Notes: generated by a model not told the origin, from the letters alone. A stretch of 64,000 bases of DNA from Vibrio porteresiae DSM 19223 (GCF_024347055.1 NZ_AP024895.1:2914001-2978000); one strand, 5' to 3'; positions 54,759 to 62,702 are shown, numbered from the stretch's first letter. Numbers and translations are program-made.

Positions 54759-55448
54759 TTATGCTTTGGTTGAGAACCGGTAACCCGCTCCACGCACCGT
54801 TTGAATCAGTCGGTCATGACCTGCATCTTCCAAAGCTTTACGTAGACGACGAATGTGAACATCGACAGTGCGATCTTCTACATACACGTTGGTTCCCCAA
54901 ACGTTATTCAGAAGTTGCTCACGACTGTACACACGCTCTTGGTGAGTCATGAAGAAATGCAACATCTTAAATTCAGTTGGCCCCATATCTAAAGGCACAT
55001 CTTCTGCTGTCACACGATGAGATACAGGATCCAATTTTAATCCTTGTACATCGATAACGTCTTCAAGTGCAGTAGGTGTAACACGGCGAATAACCGCTTT
55101 TAGTCGAGCAACCAGCTCTTTGGGTGAAAAAGGTTTGGTGATGTAGTCGTCTGCACCGACCTCTAAACCACGGACTTTATCTTCTTCTTCACCGCGAGCC
55201 GTTAACATCACCACAGGGATGTTACGCGTCATATCTTCGCGTTTCATATGCTTGATAAAGTTGATCCCACTACCGCCAGGTAACATCCAATCTAGCAAAA
55301 CAAGATCAGGGAAGGGTTCGCAGAGTTTGTTGACCGCAGTATCATAATCTTCTGCTTCAACAGCTTGATAGCCTTTCTGTTCGAGTACGAAACAAAGCAT
55401 CTCACGAATAGGCGCTTCGTCCTCTACAACCAGAATCCTTCTAGACAT
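54759..55448 (-). CDS. phoB: Phosphate regulon response regulator PhoB
   Basis: A 229-residue OmpR-type regulator. The phospho-accepting aspartate is D53 (LLDWMLPGG), the switch lysine is in ITKPFSPKELVARL and the winged-helix DNA-binding domain starts near residue 130. The start at 55448 (MSRRILVVEDE) is the family form; nine upstream codons are not. A Pho box upstream points to autoregulation. Confidence 0.98.
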   Translation of the reverse strand: MSRRILVVEDEAPIREMLCFVLEQKGYQAVEAEDYDTAVNKLCEPFPDLVLLDWMLPGGSGINFIKHMKREDMTRNIPVVMLTARGEEEDKVRGLEVGADDYITKPFSPKELVARLKAVIRRVTPTALEDVIDVQGLKLDPVSHRVTAEDVPLDMGPTEFKMLHFFMTHQERVYSREQLLNNVWGTNVYVEDRTVDVHIRRLRKALEDAGHDRLIQTVRGAGYRFSTKA

Positions 55449-55499
55449 AATTGAATAACCTTTGCTTTTAATCAACGCTACGCATTATCAGAAATAATT

Positions 55500-55517
55500 A
55501 TGACACTTTTGTGACCT
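55500..55517 (-). promoter_or_regulatory. Pho box for phoB
   Basis: On the minus strand AGGTCACAAAAGTGTCAT matches the Pho box consensus at 14 of 18 bases, 52-69 bases before the phoB start. It also lies between phoB and the divergent rdgC. Confidence 0.65.
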
Positions 55518-55638
55518 TTGCAAACAATTTTTCATATAACTTTCGCAGCAAATTCATGATCAATATCTGACTATTCCATAAGACATTAGGATTCAAATCT
55601 CCTATTATGTTTCGCTTTCGAACAAGGAAAAGAAAAAT

Positions 55639-56553
55639 ATGTGGTTTAAAAACTGTATGGTTTACCGCGTCAATCGCGATGTAAATTTCAATGCTGATAA
55701 GCTAGAGCAACAGCTGGCTGAGTTTAACTTCACCCCATGTGGCAGTCAGGATAAACAGAAATTTGGCTGGGTTCACGCTATGGGAAAACATGGCGACATG
55801 ATGACTCACGTCAGTGAAGACCGCATTTTAATCTGTGCCAAAAAAGAAGAAAAAATGCTTCCAGCGTCAGTGATAAAAGATTCTCTTGCAGAAAAAGTGT
55901 CACAAATGGAGGCCGAAGAAGGTCGTCCTCTTAAGAAAACAGAAAAAGACAATATCAAAGACGATATTATCATCGATCTATTGCCACGCGCCTTTTCACG
56001 CAGCCATTTAACCTATGTACTTATCCTTCCAAGCCAAGGCTTAATTCTGGTTGACGCCAGCAGCTACAAAAAAGCCGAAGATGTGTTGGCTCTCCTACGT
56101 AAAAGTATGGGCAGCTTGCCAGTGGTTCCTGCCATTCCAGAAACTGCCGTAGAAACAACAATGACTGAATGGGTCAAGAGTGGCAACCTACCGCAAGGCT
56201 TTGGCCTTCTGGATGAAGCAGAACTTAAATCACTGCTTGAAGATGGCGCAACGATTCGTTGTAAGAAACAAGAGCTCACTAGTGATGAGATTCTAAGCCA
56301 TATTCAAGCGAATAAAGTGGTCACCAAGCTTGCACTAAACTGGCAAGATCGAATCAGTTTTATCCTTGGCGATGATTGCAGCATTAAGCGTATTAACTTC
56401 AGTGATGAACTAAAAGATCAGAACGAAGATATTCCACGTGAAGATCAAGCGGCTCGCTTTGATGCCGATTTTTCACTCATGTGTGGTGAATTAAGCACTC
56501 TATTGCCTAACTTATTCGATGTATTAGGTGGTCTTCCTAATACCAACGAATAA
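55639..56553 (+). CDS. rdgC: Recombination-associated protein RdgC
   Basis: A 304-residue DNA-binding protein that forms a ring dimer on duplex DNA and restrains RecA. The start MWFKNCMVYRVNRDV and the FTPCGSQDKQKFGWV segment are as in E. coli. It is single, divergent from phoB, with AAGGAAAAG upstream. Confidence 0.96.
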   Translation: MWFKNCMVYRVNRDVNFNADKLEQQLAEFNFTPCGSQDKQKFGWVHAMGKHGDMMTHVSEDRILICAKKEEKMLPASVIKDSLAEKVSQMEAEEGRPLKKTEKDNIKDDIIIDLLPRAFSRSHLTYVLILPSQGLILVDASSYKKAEDVLALLRKSMGSLPVVPAIPETAVETTMTEWVKSGNLPQGFGLLDEAELKSLLEDGATIRCKKQELTSDEILSHIQANKVVTKLALNWQDRISFILGDDCSIKRINFSDELKDQNEDIPREDQAARFDADFSLMCGELSTLLPNLFDVLGGLPNTNE

Positions 56554-56558
56554 AACCA

Positions 56559-56591
56559 CAGTCACTCTGATGATATTTATCAGGGTGACTG
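56559..56591 (+). terminator. Hairpin after rdgC
   Basis: CAGTCACTCTGAT (56559-56571) pairs with ATCAGGGTGACTG (56579-56591) with one mismatch or wobble. The T run is poor. Confidence 0.55.
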
Positions 56592-56693
56592 CCTCTCACT
56601 ACTATTCATTCGCTTCAATTTGACGTAAAATTTGCGCCCCTCAATACCATCAGGTGGTATTGAACTGACTTGAGATCAGACAGAGAAGAAGCA

Positions 56694-58094
56694 ATGACCA
56701 CAGAAAAAACATTCGTTCCAGAGCTATTGTCACCCGCTGGCAGCCTAAAAAACATGCGTTATGCCTTTGCTTACGGTGCTGATGCCGTTTATGCAGGCCA
56801 ACCTCGCTACAGCCTTCGTGTACGTAACAACGAATTTAACCACGAGAATTTGGAAATCGGCATCAATGAAGCCCATGCCCTTGGTAAAAAATTCTACGTG
56901 GTATGCAACATACAACCACATAACTCGAAGCTTAAAACCTTCATTCGCGATTTAAAACCTGTTGTCGACATGGGTCCAGATGCACTAATCATGTCTGATC
57001 CAGGTCTGATTATGATGGTTCGCGAAGCATTCCCAGAAATGACGATTCACCTCTCAGTACAAGCAAACGCAGTTAACTGGGCGACAGTAAAATTCTGGGC
57101 AGCAAATGGTGTGGAACGCGTTATCGTTTCTCGTGAATTATCTCTAGAAGAAATTGAAGAAATTCGTGAGCACTGCCCTGACACCGAAATCGAAGTATTT
57201 GTTCATGGTGCTCTATGCATGGCTTACTCTGGTCGTTGCCTACTATCTGGCTACATCAACAAACGCGACCCTAACCAAGGTACGTGTACCAACGCTTGCC
57301 GTTGGGAATACAAAGTAGAGCAAGGTAAAGAAGACGCTGCAGGTCAAATTGTTGAAGCATTCGATCCAAACGAAGCTCAAGCTATTGAGGTTCAGGAAGA
57401 ACGTCCAGACAATACGATTGGTCTTGGTAAACCTTCTGATGAAGTTGTCCTGCTATCCGAAAGCCACCGTCCAGAAGAAAAAATGGCAGCCTTTGAAGAC
57501 GAGCATGGTACTTACATCATGAACTCAAAAGATCTTCGTGCAGTTCAACACGTTGAGCGTCTAACCAAGATGGGCATTCACTCGCTGAAAATCGAAGGCC
57601 GTACAAAATCGTTCTACTACTGTGCTCGTACGGCACAAGTTTATCGTAAAGCGATTGATGATGCCGTTGCTGGAAAACCATTTGATGAGTCATTGATGTC
57701 CACATTGGAAAGCCTTGCTCACCGCGGTTATACCGAAGGGTTCCTTCGTCGCCATACGCATGATGCATACCAAAACTATGATTACGGTTACTCAGTGTCT
57801 GATGCACAACAGTTCGTTGGTGAATTTACCGGCAAGCGTCGTGGTGACCTAGTTGAAGTTGAAGTGAAGAACAAATTTGTCCTTGGCGATAAACTTGAGT
57901 TGATGACCCCTAAAGGTAACGTTGTCTTTACTTTAGAAGCGATGGAAAACCGTAAAGGTGAATCTGTTGAAGATGCTAAAGGTAATGGCCACTTCGTATT
58001 CATCCCTGTACCAGAAGAGATGAATCTAGAGTACGCGCTGCTAATGCGTAACCTAAACGATGGGCAAGATACTCGTAACCCAACAGGCAAATAG
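56694..58094 (+). CDS. trhP: tRNA 5-hydroxyuridine synthesis protein TrhP (YegQ), U32 family
   Basis: A 466-residue protein of the peptidase U32 family, which in E. coli works with prephenate and an iron-sulfur cluster to hydroxylate U34 in tRNA. Four cysteines expected to hold a cluster are in CMAYSGRCLLSGY and GTCTNACRWEY. An insert rich in Glu and Asp (about residues 220-275) occurs as in other YegQ proteins. The start at 56694 (MTTEKTFVPELLSPAGS) has AGAAG upstream; eight earlier codons are not conserved. It runs straight into yfhL. Confidence 0.93.
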   Translation: MTTEKTFVPELLSPAGSLKNMRYAFAYGADAVYAGQPRYSLRVRNNEFNHENLEIGINEAHALGKKFYVVCNIQPHNSKLKTFIRDLKPVVDMGPDALIMSDPGLIMMVREAFPEMTIHLSVQANAVNWATVKFWAANGVERVIVSRELSLEEIEEIREHCPDTEIEVFVHGALCMAYSGRCLLSGYINKRDPNQGTCTNACRWEYKVEQGKEDAAGQIVEAFDPNEAQAIEVQEERPDNTIGLGKPSDEVVLLSESHRPEEKMAAFEDEHGTYIMNSKDLRAVQHVERLTKMGIHSLKIEGRTKSFYYCARTAQVYRKAIDDAVAGKPFDESLMSTLESLAHRGYTEGFLRRHTHDAYQNYDYGYSVSDAQQFVGEFTGKRRGDLVEVEVKNKFVLGDKLELMTPKGNVVFTLEAMENRKGESVEDAKGNGHFVFIPVPEEMNLEYALLMRNLNDGQDTRNPTGK

Positions 58095-58096
58095 TC

Positions 58097-58351
58097 ATGG
58101 CATTACTTATCACAGCAAAATGTACCAACTGTGATATGTGTGAGCCAGAGTGCCCGAACAGCGCAATATATATGGGGGATGAAATTTATGAAATTAACCC
58201 CGATTTATGCACTGAATGTAAAGGGCACTATGAAAAGCCGACATGTCAATCTGTCTGCCCGATCAATAATTGTATTATTACTGATCCTAAACGTATTGAG
58301 ACAGAAGAGCAGCTCCTTGAGAAATTCGTTATTATTCAAGGTCTCGCATAA
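58097..58351 (+). CDS. yfhL: [4Fe-4S] ferredoxin, YfhL family
   Basis: An 84-residue 2[4Fe-4S] ferredoxin. The first cluster motif is CTNCDMCEPEC and the second has the extended form CTECKGHYEKPTCQSVC typical of the Alvin-type ferredoxins such as E. coli YfhL. It starts two bases past the trhP stop, so the two are translated together. It may supply electrons to TrhP (inference). Confidence 0.95.
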   Translation: MALLITAKCTNCDMCEPECPNSAIYMGDEIYEINPDLCTECKGHYEKPTCQSVCPINNCIITDPKRIETEEQLLEKFVIIQGLA

Positions 58352-58359
58352 TAGTTAAC

Positions 58360-58389
58360 AAAAAGCCCAATCATACGATTGGGCTTTTT
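58360..58389. terminator. Bidirectional terminator between yfhL and nfsA
   Basis: AAAAAGCCCAATC and GATTGGGCTTTTT around ATAC, with A and T runs on both sides. It ends both convergent genes. Confidence 0.95.
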
Positions 58390-58390
58390 A

Positions 58391-59113
58391 CTATTTTTTC
58401 GCTAAACCTTTTGACTGCAAATAGCCCAATATAAACGGGCGAGACTCTTTAGAAAGATACGCGGTAATCTCTTTCGACCAGCCAACTTGTTTTACATTGC
58501 TACTACGAGACAAATAGTACTCATGCATCGTTTGATCATAACCATCAATCAAAGTCTTATCTAAAGGATGGTAGCTATCAGTATGAACTACAACATCTAA
58601 TGGTAAGCGTGGCTTTTGCTCTGGACGCTGCGCTGGATGCCCCAAGCACATACCAAATAAAACAGCGGTGTGCGCAGGCAACTCCAGTAATGCATCCACT
58701 TCGACAGGATTATTTCTTAACCCGCCAATGAACACTCCACCTAATCCTAGAGATTCGGCAGCGAGTAAGCAGTTTTGCGCCATGATTCCTGCATCCACAG
58801 CACCAACAAGAGTCAGCTCCATAAATTCAGGTTTAACATCCGCATTTAACTCGCAGTGACGTTGAAAATCGATACAAAACACCAAAAATTCGGCGGCCGA
58901 TTCAACATAGGCCTGGTTCCCCGCAAGCTGTGCTAGCTTCTTACGTTTATCAGCATCCTTTACACGGATTACGGACAGCACCTGCATAAAATGAGAGGAA
59001 GACCCTGACATTCCTGCCTGAATAATTGTTGAAAAGTCTGACTCGGTAATCGCTTCATCAGTGAATGCACGTATTGAACGATGTGCCATTATGGTATCAA
59101 TAACTGAATTCAT
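58391..59113 (-). CDS. nfsA: NfsA-type NADPH nitro/flavin reductase
   Basis: A 240-residue FMN-dependent reductase of the NfsA/FRP group, which reduces nitro compounds and quinones with NADPH. The N-terminal MAHRSIRAFTDEAI, the SSSHFMQVLSVI FMN contact and GGVFIGGLRNNP are family segments. It follows the DUF1904 gene by 18 bases, so they are co-transcribed. Confidence 0.93.
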   Translation of the reverse strand: MNSVIDTIMAHRSIRAFTDEAITESDFSTIIQAGMSGSSSHFMQVLSVIRVKDADKRKKLAQLAGNQAYVESAAEFLVFCIDFQRHCELNADVKPEFMELTLVGAVDAGIMAQNCLLAAESLGLGGVFIGGLRNNPVEVDALLELPAHTAVLFGMCLGHPAQRPEQKPRLPLDVVVHTDSYHPLDKTLIDGYDQTMHEYYLSRSSNVKQVGWSKEITAYLSKESRPFILGYLQSKGLAKK

Positions 59114-59131
59114 AACTTAGCCTCTAATTGA

Positions 59132-59464
59132 TTAATAATGCTCCGCATTATCGTAATAGCCTTTAGGATCCAAAGCGGTAAAAATAACAGCGATATTCGT
59201 TTCTGCACCAACAATCGCTTTTAATTGTTCAGTCAGAATTTTGGCCACTTTATCTTGTGTTTCTTGCCCACGATCGAACCAAAGTACTTCAACAAATGGA
59301 TACGCAGGTGCTACAACCCCTTCAAAAAAGAAAGTGGTATAGATGTATTCGAATGTAAAATCTTGGCGGGGAGAGTTCATCAAAGGTTGAAGTTCATCGA
59401 TCAAAACATTCGACAAAGCTTGTACGGTTTGCGGTTCGACCGCTCTAAAACGAAAATGTGGCAT
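59132..59464 (-). CDS. DUF1904 family protein
   Basis: A 110-residue protein of the DUF1904 family, with no known function. It begins Met-Pro, and an N-terminal Pro2 is the catalytic residue in tautomerase-fold proteins, to which this family may belong. The segment VEVLWFDRGQETQDKVAKILTEQL fits the helix and strand pattern of that fold. It is first of a two-gene unit with nfsA, which suggests a shared role in quinone or small-molecule redox chemistry (inference). Confidence 0.8.
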   Translation of the reverse strand: MPHFRFRAVEPQTVQALSNVLIDELQPLMNSPRQDFTFEYIYTTFFFEGVVAPAYPFVEVLWFDRGQETQDKVAKILTEQLKAIVGAETNIAVIFTALDPKGYYDNAEHY

Positions 59465-59565
59465 CAGTAAATCCTTCTGTTTTGCTTGATGATAACAGCT
59501 AAGGATGCTTGCTGCGAATGCTGATTAGTTAACGAGAGGTGAACAGTGCTGCGAAAATCAGTAAT
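59465..59565 (-). other. Promoter region of DUF1904-nfsA
   Basis: About 100 bases between the small RNA candidate's terminator and the DUF1904 start. It must hold that gene's promoter. Nothing more was recognised. Confidence 0.4.
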
Positions 59566-59598
59566 AAAAAAGGCGATCATTCAGCCTTGATCGCCTTT
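59566..59598 (-). terminator. Terminator of the small RNA candidate
   Basis: An 11-base-pair stem AAAGGCGATCA/TGATCGCCTTT with an eight-base loop and a run of six U on the minus-strand transcript. No annotated gene runs into it from upstream. Confidence 0.85.
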
Positions 59599-59735
59599 CA
59601 ACCAATCTTCATTAGAGTGTCTAAATGATTGGTTTGAGATTATCCCTAATGTCTAACTAACCACAGTGGACTTGATAATCTGTCGAGAAATGTACTCAAC
59701 AACGACGACTTTATCACAGTCATGGATTTTTTAAA
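59566..59735 (-). ncRNA. Candidate Fur-controlled small RNA
   Basis: No conserved protein lies here, but the minus strand shows a complete small RNA layout. A Fur box overlaps a promoter (-35 TTGCCA, then TATTAT or ATTATT). About 170 bases later is a strong terminator: TGATCGCCTTT (59588-59598) with AAAGGCGATCA (59569-59579), then six U. Between are hairpins AACCAATC/GATTGGTT (59600-59607 with 59627-59634), with an inner ATTAGA/TCTAAAT stem, and GTTGAG/CTCGAC nearer the 5' end. The RyhB core GACATTGCTCACATTGC is absent. A 25-codon ORF is inside (59646-59723). It is a prediction. Confidence 0.6.
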
Positions 59736-59754
59736 ATGATAATAATTATCATTT
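59734..59754. promoter_or_regulatory. Fur box
   Basis: A perfect 21-base palindrome of AAATGATAAT, a central A and ATTATCATTT. It contains TGATAATAATTATCA, an exact 7-1-7 Fur motif (TGATAATNATTATCA). It lies 32 bases past the stop of the dienelactone hydrolase gene and 270 bases before DUF1904. Confidence 0.85.
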
Positions 59755-59785
59755 AATTTTTATTGGCAATATATCACATGAAAAA

Positions 59786-60685
59786 TTAGGCATCACGTAA
59801 GTGTTTTTTGAAGAAATCTAAGGTTCTTTGCCACGCCAATTCAGCCTCTTTGTCAGCATATCGAGCGGTAGAGTCGTTATGAAACCCGTGATTTACCCCT
59901 TCATAAACAAAAGCTTGGTACTGAGCATGATTTTCTTTAAGTACCCTTTCATAACCTGGCCACGTTTTGTTTACACGGTCATCCAATGATGCAAAATGTA
60001 ACATCAGTGGTCCCTTAACTTTAGGAACCAAACTTTCAGCAGCTGGAGTGCCATAAAAAGGAACACCTGCATCAAGCGTTTGGGGAAGTGAAGCCGCTAA
60101 CATATTTACGATATAGCCACCAAAGCAGAAACCAACCGCCCCAAGCTTACCATTTGATTGTTCGTGTTTTTTCAGATAGAGAGCTGATGCGATAAAGTCG
60201 TGTTCTATCTTAGTTCGATCAAGTTTACTTTGCATGGCTCTTCCCTCATCGTCATTACCTGGATAACCTCCGACGGGGAAAAGCGCATCAGGCGCTAACG
60301 CCATGTAGCCAACTTTAGCTAATCGACGCGCAACATCTTCAATATACGGATTCAATCCTCTATTTTCATGAACAACAAGCACCACCGGATAAGGCCCAGC
60401 TGATGTAGGTCTAACTAAATACCCACGAGCCTCTCCATAGCCTTTCGGAGAGGAGTAGGTTACGTAGGATGCAGTTATATCAGGGTCGTTAAAAGAGACT
60501 TGCTCAGCTAATGCATAATTTGGCAACAATGCGGAAGTCAATGTTGCCATAGAAAATCCTACAACAGCTAACGCACTTAAACGCCGCATAAACTCACGAC
60601 GGTCAATCACTCCATGAGCATATTCGTCATACCAATCAAAAGCTTCTTGAGGTATGGCATTATCCTTTTTACTGCACTCCATCAT
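59786..60685 (-). CDS. Dienelactone hydrolase family protein, probably exported
   Basis: A 299-residue alpha/beta hydrolase of the dienelactone hydrolase family, close in form to E. coli YghX. The likely triad is C187 (GFCFGG), D236 (LDDRV) and H266 (GVNHGFH). The N-terminus (residues 27-60) reads DRREFMRRLSAL followed by a hydrophobic stretch and an ALA-type end, like a Tat signal with an unusually long N-region. Substrate unknown. AAGGAT lies before the start. Its own transcript runs toward the Fur box. Confidence 0.85.
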   Translation of the reverse strand: MMECSKKDNAIPQEAFDWYDEYAHGVIDRREFMRRLSALAVVGFSMATLTSALLPNYALAEQVSFNDPDITASYVTYSSPKGYGEARGYLVRPTSAGPYPVVLVVHENRGLNPYIEDVARRLAKVGYMALAPDALFPVGGYPGNDDEGRAMQSKLDRTKIEHDFIASALYLKKHEQSNGKLGAVGFCFGGYIVNMLAASLPQTLDAGVPFYGTPAAESLVPKVKGPLMLHFASLDDRVNKTWPGYERVLKENHAQYQAFVYEGVNHGFHNDSTARYADKEAELAWQRTLDFFKKHLRDA

Positions 60686-60692
60686 TCTATCC

Positions 60693-60728
60693 TTAATAAA
60701 ATAAGCTCAGCGCCTAACTCTATTAAGG
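60693..60728 (-). other. Inverted repeat between the AAA ATPase and hydrolase genes
   Basis: CCTTAATA and TATTAAGG, eight bases, flank a 20-base spacer just upstream of the hydrolase start. It could be a weak terminator of the ATPase gene or an operator. Confidence 0.35.
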
Positions 60729-60784
60729 CAATACCCAACTTTATTAGTCAAGTATCATAACGTAACTATTTCTAACTTAGTGCT

Positions 60785-61972
60785 TCAACTCGGCCAATGC
60801 CACACAGGAGTATCAAACATACCTTGGTCACATATGTAGGTTTCCCCAAGTTCTTTATCTAGACGAATAGCATTGCATTCGGGGTATTCTTCCAGAGCCC
60901 AAACGAGTTCTTGTGCATGTGAAACCACCCAAACTTGGGTTTCATTAGCAGCTTTAATAATGAGACGCCCTAAGGCAGGAAGCAAATCAGGATGCAGGCT
61001 TGTTTCTGGTTCATTTAACACCAGTAAAGAAGGTGGACGAGGAGACAACAAAGCGGCAACAAGTAACAAATAGCGCAATGTCCCGTCAGATAGCTCAGCG
61101 AGCGACAGTGGGCGTAGTAGACCATGTTGGTTGAATTCGAGGGAAAAACGCGACTCATACACTTTGGTAAACGATATGCTCGCACCAGGAAATGCATCGC
61201 TAATCGCACTCTGCATACCTTCTCTATCCCCTATTTCATGGATCGTACGTAAAGCGGCTACCAGATCATGACCATCGTGGCTTAAAACGGGTGTACGAGT
61301 ACTGATTTGAGGCTGGCGAATAGGAGAGTCACGATCCGTGCGAAAGGAATCATAAAAACGCCAGCTATCAATCTGTTTCTTGACAGCAAACACCTCTGGG
61401 GCTGCCATAGGATCCGCAAGTTCAGATAAGAGACTGTCGAATGTAGCTAAATGCTGAGCATGAACCTGCCAACTACGCCCTTGTCTAACCTTCGCTGCAG
61501 GACCAACACGATCCACTAAACAGCTAGCAGGTCGATAGTAATCTCCTACCCAGATACATTCTCGACGAACCACAGGATCAGCAGTAAACATTGTTAGATC
61601 GCGCCCTCCACCAACAGGGGGTGGCGGAAGACCCAAAGAAATACAAAAGCCAAAATCATCACTGGAAAATCCAAGGTCAATACGAGTCAATGCCTTTTCA
61701 TGCTTGCCTTGAACGTCACTTTTACCAGCTAATTCCGCTTTGGTAAAACTGGTGGGGCCCGCCCAAAATGAAGATAGGATACCGCCATCATGAGCTATCG
61801 AGGATACAACGTTACCTTTAGCTACGTCAGATAACAGTCGCAGTGATTTATAGAGGTTCGACTTACCACTGCCATTAGGACCAGTCACGACATTAAGGCG
61901 ATTCAATGGAATGATAACTTTTTTAAGTGAGCGGAAATTGCTGACAGAAAATGATTTGAGCATACTAACCAA
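60785..61972 (-). CDS. Orphan AAA family ATPase (ABC/RecF-type fold)
   Basis: A 395-residue ATPase with the RecF/SMC-like fold of the AAA_21 group. Walker A is GPNGSGKS at 31-38 (after FSVSNFRSLKKV), a signature-like LSDGTLRY lies near 291, Walker B is LLVLNEPETSLHPD near 316-329 and the switch histidine is in VVSHAQ. The insert between (about 90-250) has Pro-rich loops. No nuclease, toxin or reverse transcriptase partner is next to it, so it is not a recognisable Septu, Gabija or retron system. It lies between a housekeeping hydrolase and an rRNA operon, a common site of acquired genes. Confidence 0.85.
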   Translation of the reverse strand: MVSMLKSFSVSNFRSLKKVIIPLNRLNVVTGPNGSGKSNLYKSLRLLSDVAKGNVVSSIAHDGGILSSFWAGPTSFTKAELAGKSDVQGKHEKALTRIDLGFSSDDFGFCISLGLPPPPVGGGRDLTMFTADPVVRRECIWVGDYYRPASCLVDRVGPAAKVRQGRSWQVHAQHLATFDSLLSELADPMAAPEVFAVKKQIDSWRFYDSFRTDRDSPIRQPQISTRTPVLSHDGHDLVAALRTIHEIGDREGMQSAISDAFPGASISFTKVYESRFSLEFNQHGLLRPLSLAELSDGTLRYLLLVAALLSPRPPSLLVLNEPETSLHPDLLPALGRLIIKAANETQVWVVSHAQELVWALEEYPECNAIRLDKELGETYICDQGMFDTPVWHWPS

Positions 61973-62279
61973 CGGAATTTCATTTCATTATGAATTGATT
62001 ATCATAAATAAATATCCTGAAGACTACCCCATTAAAAACATTAAGAAAATTTAATATAAGGGAAAAGTCATCTTAAATGACATAAGGTTAAGGATAACTC
62101 TCATCACTGGTCATACAGCTTATCTTACGGCTTTACCAAAAAATGAATACAGAAAACCTTTACTCTCGCTAAGGTTCATTGTTTTGAAAGGATTGTTTTG
62201 AAAGAGGAAATAAAGAGGTGTATCGAAAACTTGGCTGAACTAATTGTCCAGACATCATTTTTCATCAACATAAAAATAT
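61973..62279. other. AT-rich intergenic stretch next to the rRNA operon end
   Basis: No gene recognised. It holds a 14-base tandem repeat ATTGTTTTGAAAGG/A at about 62178-62205 and a weak half Fur site near 61990-62005. A 27-codon reading frame without a good ribosome binding site starts near 62197. It contains the ATPase gene promoter. Confidence 0.45.
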
Positions 62280-62372
62280 AAAGCCCCAAATATCTCTGAG
62301 GCTTATCGCAATCGTAGGCATTGGTAATGTAAAAATAAAAAGCCCCAGCATTGCTGATAAGGCTTTAAATTA

Positions 62373-62452
62373 TGGCAGGGCGGACTGGGCCGGCACTCCG
62401 GAGATTCGACTGGACTGGCAATCCAGCGCTCGAAGCGGATTCTTCTAAGCCA
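62373..62452 (-). pseudogene. tRNA-like unit 1 (degenerate)
   Basis: An 80-base unit whose 3' end (CGCCCTGCCA) resembles the end of tRNA-Trp and keeps CCA. Its middle folds as an anticodon arm, CTGGA-TTGCCAG-TCCAG, with U33 and anticodon GCC (glycine). The 5' end does not pair with the 3' acceptor strand, so it cannot make a normal tRNA. Confidence 0.5.
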
Positions 62453-62494
62453 AAAAATAAAAAGCCTCAGTATTACTGCTAAGGCTTTAAATTA

Positions 62495-62575
62495 TGGCGG
62501 GGGTGGACTGGGCCGGCACTCCGGAGATTCGACTGGACTGGCAATCCAGTGCTCGAAGCGGATTCTTCTAAGCCA
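62495..62575 (-). pseudogene. tRNA-like unit 2 (degenerate)
   Basis: An 81-base near copy of unit 1. The same GCC-type anticodon arm is extended by an A-U pair where unit 1 has G-U, so the difference keeps the stem. The 3' end CACCCCCGCCA resembles tRNA-Trp. The acceptor stem is again not closed. Confidence 0.5.
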
Positions 62576-62584
62576 AAAAATAAA

Positions 62585-62610
62585 AAGCCTCAGCATTACT
62601 GCTAAGGCTT
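62585..62610 (-). terminator. Terminator after tRNA-Trp
   Basis: AAGCCTCAGCA (62585-62595) pairs with TGCTAAGGCTT (62600-62610) with one mismatch, then a U run. It is the first terminator of the rRNA operon. Confidence 0.85.
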
Positions 62611-62617
62611 TAAATTA

Positions 62618-62694
<77 letters not shown>

Positions 62695-62702
62695 AAAATT
62701 TG

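Larger units (their letters stand above)
62280..62617 (-). repeat. Tandem array of terminators and tRNA-like units after the rRNA operon
   Basis: Minus-strand order after tRNA-Trp: hairpin 62585-62610, tRNA-like unit 62495-62575, hairpin 62462-62487, tRNA-like unit 62373-62452, hairpin 62340-62365, and a further degenerate hairpin 62280-62303. The first three hairpins are AAGCC.../...GGCTT stems with U runs. The anchor GGCTTTAAATTATGGC recurs at 62361, 62483 and 62606, a period of 122-123 bases. Confidence 0.85.

Noticed and set aside
59566..59735. RyhB orthologue
   Set aside because: The iron-linked position is suggestive, but the conserved RyhB pairing core is missing from the transcript strand; an Rfam scan would settle it.
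61985..62010. Fur box upstream of the AAA ATPase
   Set aside because: Only one half (TGATAAT) matches; the other half is not conserved.
62280..62617. CRISPR array
   Set aside because: The repeats are 122 bases long, contain tRNA-like arms and terminators, and lack short regular repeats with unique spacers.
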